Made by a program: the position numbers and the translations under genes. A DNA stretch of 11,077 nucleotides. Source: JAAZMX01 sp035388025. GTDB taxonomy: Bacteria > Patescibacteriota > Patescibacteriia > UBA2196 > GWA2-42-15. Location: assembly GCA_035388025.1 (NCBI GenBank), contig DAOOPA010000029.1, positions 1 through 11,077 on the forward strand, in the 5' to 3' direction. The notes beneath the pieces were generated by a model. That model saw only the letters and a list, made by a program, of their open reading frames with translations, made no database searches and had not been told where the DNA came from. Shown here piece by piece: positions 1-5,211 of the stretch (position 1 is the stretch's first letter; the number at the start of each line of letters is the position of its first letter).

Positions 1-26
1 CGACAGCGCGGTGGAGCTGAAAAAGT

Positions 27-140
27 TTAAAGTTAAAAAATCAAAGTGCAAAATTGTGGTATCTCCCTGCGGGAGATGGATTCATTTTAAATTTTACATT
101 GTCATTTTGATATTTGATATTTATATTTTAAATTTAAAAA
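27..140. repeat. AT-rich dispersed intergenic repeat with central hairpin
   Basis: An AT-rich block centred on a perfect hairpin, ATCTCCC-tgc-GGGAGAT (61-77). The flanks are imperfectly complementary: ATCAAAgTGCAAAATT (40-55) against AATTTT (90-95) and ATTTTGAT (104-111). This is the look of the short palindromic intergenic repeats common in Patescibacteria; family membership is from memory, not a search. Bases 1-30 may be the end of an upstream gene (one frame stops with TAA at 28-30), but nothing recognisable is encoded. Confidence 0.5.
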
Positions 141-146
141 AATTTT

Positions 147-1361
147 ATGCTAAAAAAATTCACCCAAACTAAGGTCGGTCAAAATGAAGCCAAGACCGGC
201 GCGAGCGAAAAAAATACTGATTATGCCGATAAATTGCCAGGGATCTACCGTGAACAATATTTTGATAAATTGGAAAAACCCCACAGTGGCTTCAGTCTGG
301 TGGCGATAGCCGTGATCTTGGCAATTTTTGCCAGTCTGACCGCGGTTTTTGTTTACGAGGGATTTTTTAAAGAGGTGATAGTGGCTGATAAGAGCGGACA
401 AAAGATAATCGTGGACAAACAAGAAAATATCACGGTGACCAGCGAGGAGCGCTTGGCTGATCTGGGTGAAGCGGCCGGAGCTTCAGTAGTGGCTATTTAT
501 CAGAGGCCGAGCACGGCAGGCAATCATTTTTTTGAAGCGGAACAAGTATTCGGAAGCGGGTTGACTCTGACAAGTGATGGTTGGCTCGTTGCAACTGAAG
601 GACTGCTAAATAAAATTGGTGAGAATAAATATGTGATAGTGACTAATAAAAATAAAATATATGAACCAAAAGCGGTGGTGAGAGATCCGGGAAGCGGCCT
701 AGCTTTTATAAAAATAGAAGCCAAAGATCTGCCGGTGGCCAAGCTGGGCGAAGCCAGAGCTCTAACCTCCGGCCAGCTGGTTTATGGTTTTATCGCCCAC
801 TATCCCAAGACCAAACTGGCTAGCCTGCATGTGGCGGAAGTCGCGGGTCCGATGGTTGAGTCAACCGAAGAGTTGGCCGGGGTATTAACTTGCCGAGAAG
901 GTTATGATGAGAGTCTTTTGGGCGCCCCAATTATCAATGTCGCTGGCGAAGCCGTGGCTTTGGTGAATAATAAAAATGAAGCCGTGCCAACAAATTATTT
1001 AAAAACAATACTGGACAGCCTGCTTAAAAAAAATAAAGTTGAACGCCCAGTGCTCGGGGTAAATTATATCAGTCTGGCCGCCCACCCTAAATTCAATCTA
1101 CAAGATGGCGAATTGGCGGCCAGAGGAGCCATGATTTCCGGCGATAAAAATATAGCGGCGGTCAAAAAAAATAGTCCGGCCGACAAGGCGGGTCTCAGGG
1201 CCGGGGATATTATTATTGCAGTGGGAGAAGATTCGCTGACAGCGGATAAAAGTCTGGGAGAAATAATTCAGACTTATAGCCCGGGGCAAAAGATAAAAAT
1301 AAGTCTGATTAGCGGCGGTGAAGAAAAGGCGGTGGAGGTGGTGTTGGGGAAGAGTGAATAG
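147..1361 (+). CDS. Membrane-anchored HtrA/trypsin-like protein with PDZ domain, predicted catalytically inactive
   Basis: A 404-residue protein of S1C (DegP/HtrA) layout. A charged cytoplasmic N-terminus (1-47) precedes one membrane segment at about 48-71, then a trypsin-like domain (about 100-290) and a C-terminal PDZ domain (about 300-402, with SPADKAGLRAGDII at 343-356). The trypsin fold is recognisable from GSG (136-138), SDGWLV (143-148), LAFIKI (185-190), LG..R.L.SG (200-209) and GAPIIN (259-264). In HtrA proteases the triad sits in NNHV, DLAVLKI and GNSGGPLLN. Here the aligned positions read TEGL (His to Gly152), SGLAF (Asp to Gly184) and SLLGAP (Ser to Leu258), so all three catalytic residues seem lost. 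It is probably a cell-surface binding or scaffold protein rather than a protease. The ATG at 147 has no Shine-Dalgarno site. The nearest-family assignment is firm; the inactivity is read by eye from the motif alignment. Confidence 0.85.
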   Translation: MLKKFTQTKVGQNEAKTGASEKNTDYADKLPGIYREQYFDKLEKPHSGFSLVAIAVILAIFASLTAVFVYEGFFKEVIVADKSGQKIIVDKQENITVTSEERLADLGEAAGASVVAIYQRPSTAGNHFFEAEQVFGSGLTLTSDGWLVATEGLLNKIGENKYVIVTNKNKIYEPKAVVRDPGSGLAFIKIEAKDLPVAKLGEARALTSGQLVYGFIAHYPKTKLASLHVAEVAGPMVESTEELAGVLTCREGYDESLLGAPIINVAGEAVALVNNKNEAVPTNYLKTILDSLLKKNKVERPVLGVNYISLAAHPKFNLQDGELAARGAMISGDKNIAAVKKNSPADKAGLRAGDIIIAVGEDSLTADKSLGEIIQTYSPGQKIKISLISGGEEKAVEVVLGKSE

Positions 1362-1369
1362 GTCTGGAT

Positions 1370-1398
1370 TTAAGATTCCCACCAAAGGCAGGTATAAT
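1370..1398 (+). promoter_or_regulatory. Putative sigma-70-type promoter ahead of the four-helix-bundle gene
   Basis: A perfect TATAAT at 1393-1398 lies 17 nt after TTAAGA (1370-1375, 4 of 6 to TTGACA). The transcript would have a leader of about 85 nt before the ATG at 1490. The leader contains AGGAGG at 1455-1460, but about 30 nt from the start codon, too far to act as its ribosome binding site. Confidence 0.4.
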
Positions 1399-1470
1399 TT
1401 ATGAACAAAAAAATGAAATATTAAAAATCAAATTTCCAAGGTCAAAGCAAATCCAGGAGGATAAGGGATT

Positions 1471-1493
1471 GATTTAAGACTTATGATTTATGA
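1471..1493 (-). repeat. Left heptamer array (GATTTAN units), inverted relative to the right array
   Basis: Three tandem 7-mers, GATTTAA, GACTTAT and GATTTAT, followed by GA. Read on the minus strand they are ATAAATC, ATAAGTC and TTAAATC, i.e. the NTAAATC unit found on the plus strand at 1862-1882, 2078-2105 and 5184-5211. The array overlaps the start codon of the four-helix-bundle gene (ATG 1490). Confidence 0.6.
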
Positions 1494-1879
1494 ATAATGA
1501 AAATAAAATCAGGTCATTCACCGATCTGATTGTCTGGCAGGAAGGCCATAAGCTGGTAATAATGATTTATGAGATCACCAAAAAATTTCCCAGAGAAGAA
1601 ACATATTCTTTGGTGGATCAAATGAGACGGGCGGCGACCTCTATAACCAGTAATATTGCCGAGGGCTTTGGTCGGCAGGGTTATAAAGAAAAACTCCATT
1701 TTTATTATCAAGCTCAAGGATCTTTGATCGAACTGAAAAATCAAATATTAATTTCTAAAGATGTCGGCTACTTAAAGTCTGATGATCTTAATAGACTGGC
1801 AGAAAAAGCAAACGCTACTCATGCCTTATTACAAGGTTTTATCACAAAAACAAAATCATTCTTAAATCTTAAATCATAA
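1490..1879 (+). CDS. Four-helix-bundle protein (S23 / 23S rRNA intervening-sequence protein family)
   Basis: A 129-residue, all-helical protein of the usual family length (about 115-130). It shows the family hallmarks FTDLIVWQEGHKLVIMIYE (10-28), a KFPREETYSLVDQMRRAA helix start (32-49) and SITSNIAEGFGR (51-62), followed by two helices to residue 127. The family was named from ORFs inside intervening sequences of some 23S rRNA genes and is related in fold to the Avd accessory protein of diversity-generating retroelements. Its biochemical role is not settled. Here it is free-standing, not inside an rRNA. In-frame sequence upstream of ATG 1490 stops at 1484-1486, so the start is fixed unless it lies further in. 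There is no Shine-Dalgarno site at normal spacing. The stop codon (1877-1879) and the last residues (LNLKS) are encoded by the right-hand heptamer array, suggesting that the repeat set the C-terminus. Confidence 0.88.
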   Translation: MNNENKIRSFTDLIVWQEGHKLVIMIYEITKKFPREETYSLVDQMRRAATSITSNIAEGFGRQGYKEKLHFYYQAQGSLIELKNQILISKDVGYLKSDDLNRLAEKANATHALLQGFITKTKSFLNLKS

Positions 1880-1882
1880 ATC
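1862..1882 (+). repeat. Right heptamer array (NTAAATC x3) overlapping the stop codon
   Basis: Tandem TTAAATC, TTAAATC, ATAAATC. With the opposite-strand array at 1471-1493 it forms inverted arrays at the two ends of the four-helix-bundle gene. The TAA stop lies within the third unit. Confidence 0.6.
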
Positions 1883-1917
1883 TTGGTTATTCTTTAATTT
1901 GGTTTTTTATCTATTTT

Positions 1918-1943
1918 AAACTCTTTTTATGGGAGTTTTTTGT
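1918..1943 (+). terminator. Weak rho-independent terminator after the four-helix-bundle gene
   Basis: Stem AAACTC (1918-1923) / GAGTTT (1933-1938) with a 9-nt loop, then a T-rich tail (TTTTTTGTTT, overlapping the end of the stem). The 6-bp stem is AU-rich, so it would be weak. Confidence 0.45.
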
Positions 1944-1973
1944 TTGCCAAAAATCCCTAATTTTAGCCATCTC

Positions 1974-2002
1974 TTGACAAATATATAATAATATGTTAAG
2001 GT
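1974..2002 (+). promoter_or_regulatory. Putative promoter, TTGACA-17-TAAGGT
   Basis: A consensus -35 TTGACA (1974-1979) followed after 17 nt by TAAGGT (1997-2002). The -10 matches TATAAT at only 3 of 6 positions, but the promoter at 8070-8098 has the same layout and a near-identical box (GTTAAGAT). No gene starts soon after it. If it drives the OmpA-like gene at 2304, the leader would be about 295 nt and would contain the hairpin at 2145-2193. It could also be a promoter separated from its gene, or one for a small RNA. Confidence 0.45.
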
Positions 2003-2077
2003 AGTGAGAATTTTAATCAACAAAAATCCCATAATTTGTGCTAAAATAACCTTCCAAAGTTGTCTCTTTCTGCCTTC

Positions 2078-2105
2078 TTAAATCATAAATCTTAAATCCT
2101 AAATC
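2078..2105 (+). repeat. Heptamer array (NTAAATC x4), left side of the 2.1-5.2 kb block
   Basis: TTAAATC, ATAAATC, TTAAATC, CTAAATC in tandem. The same array, in the same orientation and with the same TTC just before it, occurs at 5184-5211 next to ndk. Confidence 0.65.
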
Positions 2106-2144
2106 GTTTTCCATAATACATAATACTTACCCCATTATACATCC

Positions 2145-2193
2145 TTGTTCCTCCGCCTCTGTCCCCTGCTTGGGGTTGGAGGTGGACGAACAA
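2145..2193. other. Long near-continuous hairpin in the non-coding region upstream of the OmpA-like gene
   Basis: Outer stem TTGTTC (2145-2150) / GAACAA (2188-2193), one C-C mismatch, then TCCGCCTC (2152-2159) / GAGGTGGA (2179-2186, one G-U), two wobbles and one mismatch, and an apical stem CCCC (2163-2166) / GGGG (2172-2175) closing a 5-nt loop. That is about 18 Watson-Crick or G-U pairs plus wobbles over 49 nt. No T-run follows on either side, so it is not an ordinary terminator. It could be a structured leader element or a palindromic mobile or repeat element. The rest of 1880-2303 is AT-rich and shows no gene. Confidence 0.6.
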
Positions 2194-2289
2194 TGATTGG
2201 ACATTAACAATAAAATAATAAAAGAGGAAAGGAAAAAGTTTTTAAGTAAGAAAATTCTAATCCATGTAATTCACTGCTTTAATCATTTC

Positions 2290-2297
2290 AAGGAGGG
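2290..2297 (+). promoter_or_regulatory. Strong Shine-Dalgarno site of the OmpA-like gene
   Basis: AAGGAGGG, 6 nt before ATG 2304. This near-perfect site fixes the start. It stands out because the protease, ndk, trmD, khpA and NTF2-like genes in this window have none. Confidence 0.85.
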
Positions 2298-2303
2298 CGT
2301 TTT

Positions 2304-3503
2304 ATGAAACGCATCGTAAGTTTTTTGTTGATGGCCTTGTTGGCCATGTCTGCGACCCTTTGCTGGGGTGCGGACAAAAAACAAACCGAGGCAAGTTCAA
2401 TTTTGATGGGGGTGGTTGTTGACCCCCAGATTATCCAGCCCGGGGAAAGAGCCAGTGTAACGGTAAAAACATCACCCGGGTGCGTGATTGTTTGCAACGG
2501 CGATACTGTCGATTCGGCTTTTTTTCTCGAACCCAAACAAACGACGAACTATGTCGTCAGGGCTCTTGGCAAAAAACCAGGGGAGGAGGGTGTCCAATCT
2601 TTTACTGTTACGGTGATTGAGCGCCGGAAGCTTCGCGGTGAGGTTGGTCCCTTCAAAATCGGCAAAAGCGGTATCCACCAATTAGAACCGGGTGCTAAAT
2701 CGGTTGAAAGCCTTAAGCAATTGTGGCTTTCTTTTATTGGTTCTGACACCCTAATCGGATATAACGTCAGATACTATGGGTCGTCGGACAAACAAGGTCG
2801 GGGTACTTTGAAGCGCAATACCCAGCTTGCCGGTGAGCGGTCGGAAAATATCCGAGATTATCTTGGCGTTAACGGTGAGATCAATAAGCGTGTGGAAGTC
2901 GACGATCGGAAAGTGGTGGTGGAGGCGGAGGAGACAGATGTTTCTTTCTACCGCCGGCTTGGACGTTCCGCTGAATTTAAGGGCGGGGCACAGGCGAAAG
3001 TAATTGCGACAGCCAGTAAAACAGATACGCTGCGCATCAAAATCGCACCCAAAACCGACCGCCTACGCATTGTCGCTGGGGGTTTCTGGTTCAATGAAGC
3101 GCCCCAGTTTGGCGGAGGACTCTATTTACCGCTGGTATCCGACTCACTCGGTTCTGCGTATGACATGCAACTCCGCGGTTACTATGGCGGAGGTAATGTA
3201 GACCGTCCTGGTCCGAGCGATTGGGCGGTTTCCATGCAAGTCGACAGTCGAGTTGGAAAAAGATTTTATCTAGGCCCCATTCTGGCAGTCGGCCAGCACT
3301 TCGATTACCGAAGTGGCCTCGGCGATCAACTTGATGTATCTCTGGGTCTCGTCGCACAATGGCGACCAAAAAAGTGGCTGGCCTTTGAAGGTGCCGTGCT
3401 TTATACCCACCGGGTCAATGCATGGTGTGGTCCCGATCGCAAAAAGATGGGCGCCGACCGGGAGTTTGTAAACGGGATGGCGGGCATTGTCTTTATGTTT
3501 TAA
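2304..3503 (+). CDS. Secreted OmpA-like protein with barrel-like C-terminal half
   Basis: 399 residues. The signal peptide is about 1-23 (basic start MKR, hydrophobic core to residue 19, likely cut after CWGA). Residues about 35-106 form a beta-rich, Ig-like stretch ending TVTVIE. Residues about 125-210 resemble an OmpA C-terminal peptidoglycan-binding domain: L-rich helix, YNVRYYGSSDKQG (153-165), then N-TQLAGERSENIRDYL (172-187), matching the family's 'N..L...RA..V..YL' pattern. From about 253 to the end, alternating hydrophobic and aromatic strands (GGGLYLPLVS, YDMQLRGYYGGG, FYLGPILAVGQ, DVSLGLVAQW) end in GIVFMF; a terminal Phe is typical of outer-membrane barrels. The order (OmpA-like before barrel) is unusual. 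It is probably co-transcribed with the lipoprotein gene 54 nt downstream. An outer-membrane protein is unexpected if the host is Patescibacteria, so lateral transfer or mis-joined contigs should be considered. The envelope role is inferred. Confidence 0.7.
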   Translation: MKRIVSFLLMALLAMSATLCWGADKKQTEASSILMGVVVDPQIIQPGERASVTVKTSPGCVIVCNGDTVDSAFFLEPKQTTNYVVRALGKKPGEEGVQSFTVTVIERRKLRGEVGPFKIGKSGIHQLEPGAKSVESLKQLWLSFIGSDTLIGYNVRYYGSSDKQGRGTLKRNTQLAGERSENIRDYLGVNGEINKRVEVDDRKVVVEAEETDVSFYRRLGRSAEFKGGAQAKVIATASKTDTLRIKIAPKTDRLRIVAGGFWFNEAPQFGGGLYLPLVSDSLGSAYDMQLRGYYGGGNVDRPGPSDWAVSMQVDSRVGKRFYLGPILAVGQHFDYRSGLGDQLDVSLGLVAQWRPKKWLAFEGAVLYTHRVNAWCGPDRKKMGADREFVNGMAGIVFMF

Positions 3504-3533
3504 TCCCCCAATAAATTCTGAACGTTTTTATAT

Positions 3534-3552
3534 CGCGCTTCGGCGCGGGAGG
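3534..3552 (+). promoter_or_regulatory. UUCG-tetraloop hairpin fused to the Shine-Dalgarno site of the lipoprotein gene
   Basis: CGCGC-TTCG-GCGCG (3534-3547) is a 5-bp GC stem closed by the very stable UUCG tetraloop. Its last G starts GGGAGG (3547-3552), which lies 5 nt before ATG 3558. The stem touches but does not bury the ribosome binding site. It may shield or define the 5' end of the second cistron, or tune its translation. Confidence 0.6.
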
Positions 3553-3557
3553 AAAAA

Positions 3558-4847
3558 ATGAAACGCTTTTTTTATATTTTGGTGGCGATCCTGTGGCTGA
3601 TCACCGGGTGCACGATGGATCACCCATTGTGTCCGACGTGCCCCAGGGACGGCGAGGAAGACACTCCCGTCCTGTCCGTGTCCCCGGACACCCTGAAGTT
3701 TGGGGCCGTGGATACTGAAAAAAGATTCACGATTACCAACAAGGGCACCGGCACGCTGGTTTGGTCCCTGACCGACAGCCTCGAATGGTTGACCCCGTCG
3801 CCGGTATCCGGAGTGGACAGCGGGACGGTGACCGTGAAGGTCAACCGCGTTGGATTGAACGCCGGGAGTTATCTCGGCAAAATTTACGTCAATTCCAATG
3901 GCGGGTCGGCAACGGTAACGGTATTGATGGTGGTCGCAGGGTCAGCCCAAAACCACACCCCGGTCATTTCGTCCTTCTCGGTCTCGCCCACTTCGGGCAA
4001 NNNNNNNNNNNNNNNNNNNNNNNNNNNNNNNNNNNNNNNNNNNNNNNNNNNNNNNNNNNNNNNNNNNNNNNNNNNNNNNNNNNNNNNNNNNNNNNNNNNN
4101 GTGTCGGATGGTAAGGGTGGCGTAGCCACTCGAACCCAGACGGTCACGGTAACAATGCAACCCCAAAACCACACCCCGGTCATTTCGTCCTTCTCGGTCT
4201 CGCCCACTTCGGGCAATGCGACCCTGTTGGTCAACTACTCAGCAGACGCTACCGATCAGGACAATGACACGATGACCTTTGCATGGTCATTCGGCGATGG
4301 TGGAACGGCAAGCGGCAAATCCGGTTCGCATTCTTACACGGCGGCCGGAACCTATGACGTGGTTTTAACCGTGTCGGATGGTAAGGGTGGCGTAGCCACT
4401 CGAACCCAGACGGTCACGGTAACAACAAGCGGAACCAACACCATCGACCTGTACCGCCGTTCTCCTGGTACGCCTGGGACCGGCGCTGGCGACTGTACCA
4501 GCTCTGGCAACAAAAAAGTCCAGATTGCCACTTGGGTTTTGGGTAACGGCTCCCTGACCGGGACGGATATCTCTGCACAGGGTATCTGTGACGCTGGGCA
4601 AGAGTGGTACCTTGAGGTATATACAACCTCTGGTGGCGCTGCTCAAATCTTCACGTTCGTAGGCCCCGGACCTCATCGCGTCTGTGGTCCGTTGCCAGCC
4701 AATTTCTTGTCGGTATATCTCGGGGTTAATTCGGGGTGTATCCGACTTGAATCCATTACAGCCACGGGAGCGAAATTACCCTCGGCAGCACGGTTTGAGC
4801 GAGTGGATTTCAATCCACTCCATCTTCCGGCCGGGACGGAGTACTAA
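3558..4847 (+). CDS. Lipoprotein with BACON-like and tandem PKD domains (contains assembly gap)
   Basis: Lipoprotein signal: MKRFFYILVAILW then lipobox LITG-C with Cys18. Residues about 38-127 fit a BACON-type beta-sandwich (LSVSPDTLKFG, WLTPSP, VNRVGLNAGSYLGKI, VNSNGG). PKD domains follow: one interrupted by the N run (codons 148-181), and a complete one at about 206-291 with WSFGDGG (243-249), HSY (258-260) and GTYDVVLTVSD (264-274). Residues 293-429 are a beta-rich domain with four Cys that I do not recognise. BACON and PKD modules usually serve in adhesion or carbohydrate contact, so an exposed, lipid-anchored binding protein is likely. The start is fixed by GGGAGG at 5-nt spacing. The last 16 codons run through a 9-bp hairpin (4801-4820) just before a palindromic repeat block, so the natural C-terminus may have been changed by repeat insertion. 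The composition is more GC-rich than the flanks. Confidence 0.78.
   Translation: MKRFFYILVAILWLITGCTMDHPLCPTCPRDGEEDTPVLSVSPDTLKFGAVDTEKRFTITNKGTGTLVWSLTDSLEWLTPSPVSGVDSGTVTVKVNRVGLNAGSYLGKIYVNSNGGSATVTVLMVVAGSAQNHTPVISSFSVSPTSGXXXXXXXXXXXXXXXXXXXXXXXXXXXXXXXXXXVSDGKGGVATRTQTVTVTMQPQNHTPVISSFSVSPTSGNATLLVNYSADATDQDNDTMTFAWSFGDGGTASGKSGSHSYTAAGTYDVVLTVSDGKGGVATRTQTVTVTTSGTNTIDLYRRSPGTPGTGAGDCTSSGNKKVQIATWVLGNGSLTGTDISAQGICDAGQEWYLEVYTTSGGAAQIFTFVGPGPHRVCGPLPANFLSVYLGVNSGCIRLESITATGAKLPSAARFERVDFNPLHLPAGTEY
3947..4432 (+). repeat. 270-bp tandem PKD-encoding repeats
   Basis: The 54 bases at 3947-4000 recur at 4163-4216. The 55 bases from 4101 (GTGTCGGATGG...) recur from 4371, an offset of 270. 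The two PKD units are thus near-identical in DNA with a 270-bp (90-codon) period, and the assembly broke inside the first one. Confidence 0.8.
4001..4100. other. Assembly gap (100 N)
   Basis: A run of exactly 100 N inside the PKD repeat. From the 270-bp period, the missing piece of a single unit should be 154 nt, or 154 plus multiples of 270. Both 100 and 154 leave remainder 1 on division by 3, so the reading frame across the gap is consistent. Confidence 0.95.
4801..4820. repeat. Perfect 9-bp hairpin at the end of the lipoprotein gene
   Basis: GAGTGGATT-tc-AATCCACTC, inside codons for ERVDFNPLH and 25 nt before the stop codon. There is no T-tract, so it is not a simple terminator. It may be the left edge of the palindromic block that follows. 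Confidence 0.6.
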
Positions 4848-4860
4848 AAGCAACCCCAGG

Positions 4861-4991
4861 GGGATCGCGGTGGCAAAACTCGCAAGAGTTAATGCATCCG
4901 ACACAGATCGCCACCGCGCCCTCTGCCCCTGCCTTGCGAGAGAGCCGACAATGAATCTGCTTCTTTGATTCAGCAACGTCGGCTCCTCGCA
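4861..4991. repeat. Compound palindromic dispersed repeat (two adjacent stem-loops)
   Basis: Stem-loop 1: GGG (4861-4863) plus CGCGGTGGC (4866-4874) pairs with GCCACCGCG (4910-4918) plus CCC; inside it AACTC-gcaa-GAGTT (4877-4890) forms a GNRA-type hairpin. Stem-loop 2: TGCGAG (4935-4940), AGCCGAC (4943-4949) and TGAATC (4952-4957) pair in order with GATTCA (4967-4972), GTCGGCT (4978-4984) and CTCGCA (4986-4991). The CATTGCGAGGAGC-like ends on the minus strand resemble REP-like elements seen in many environmental bacterial genomes (from memory). No gene is supported between 4848 and 5211. Confidence 0.7.
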
Positions 4992-5024
4992 ATGGCATTT
5001 AATTAACAAAAACAAAAAGAAAGT

Positions 5025-5048
5025 CCGCCTATGCTAAAGCTATGGCGG
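5025..5048. repeat. Short palindromic repeat CCGCC...GGCGG
   Basis: CCGCC (5025-5029) and GGCGG (5044-5048) enclose GCT-aa-AGC, with a 3x3 internal mismatch. It is a compact dispersed-type palindrome with no T-tail. Confidence 0.5.
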
Positions 5049-5070
5049 GATAAAAAACGGGAGAAAAAAT

Positions 5071-5137
5071 AGCCCGTAGAAAGGAAATGCAGTATGAAAA
5101 AATACAAAAGCATTTTCTTCTACGGGCTTTTGTATTT
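5071..5137. terminator. Bidirectional terminator between convergent lipoprotein gene and ndk
   Basis: An 11-bp stem AGCCCGTAGAA (5071-5081) / TTCTACGGGCT (5118-5128) continues after a one-base bulge as GGAAATGC (5083-5090) / GCATTTTC (5110-5117). On the plus strand it is followed by TTTTGTATTT. On the minus strand it is followed by ATTTTTTCTC (complement of 5061-5070). Its position between two converging genes fits termination in both directions. Confidence 0.8.
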
Positions 5138-5183
5138 GGGGAAATTTACACCAGCAAAAAAACGACCTCGCGGCCGCTTTTTC

Positions 5184-5211
5184 TTAAATCGTAAATCTTA
5201 AATCTTAATTC
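5184..5211 (+). repeat. Heptamer array (NTAAATC x4), right side of the 2.1-5.2 kb block
   Basis: TTAAATC, GTAAATC, TTAAATC, TTAATTC. It ends immediately at the ndk stop codon (minus strand, 5212-5214) and has the same orientation as the array at 2078-2105. Confidence 0.65.

Noticed and set aside
1..30. C-terminus of an upstream gene
   Set aside because: Only about nine codons before a TAA in one frame; not distinguishable from chance.
1401..1424. Seven-codon ORF MNKKMKY in the leader of the four-helix-bundle gene
   Set aside because: Too short to support, and no ribosome binding site; the ATG only happens to follow the TATAAT box.
1471..2105. Heptamer arrays as a possible CRISPR
   Set aside because: Units are 7 nt in direct tandem without spacers; no cas genes are nearby.
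2145..2193. Hairpin as an integron attC site
   Set aside because: The ends are TTGTTC/GAACAA, without the RYYYAAC and GTTRRRY core sites, and there are no cassette-like neighbours or integrase.
3004..3369. Overlapping frames inside the OmpA-like gene on both strands
   Set aside because: Shadows of the main gene; no start signals, no domains, and the main frame has the signal peptide and Shine-Dalgarno site.
4684..5015. Open frames on both strands across the palindromic block
   Set aside because: They read through the end of the lipoprotein gene and the stem-loops; an inverted repeat naturally leaves several frames open, and neither frame has a ribosome binding site or a recognisable domain.
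5094..5201. 35-codon ORF (MKKYKSIFFYG...) with AAAGGA upstream
   Set aside because: It lies almost entirely inside the bidirectional terminator hairpin and runs into the heptamer array; the composition is that of the hairpin, with no sign of a real protein.
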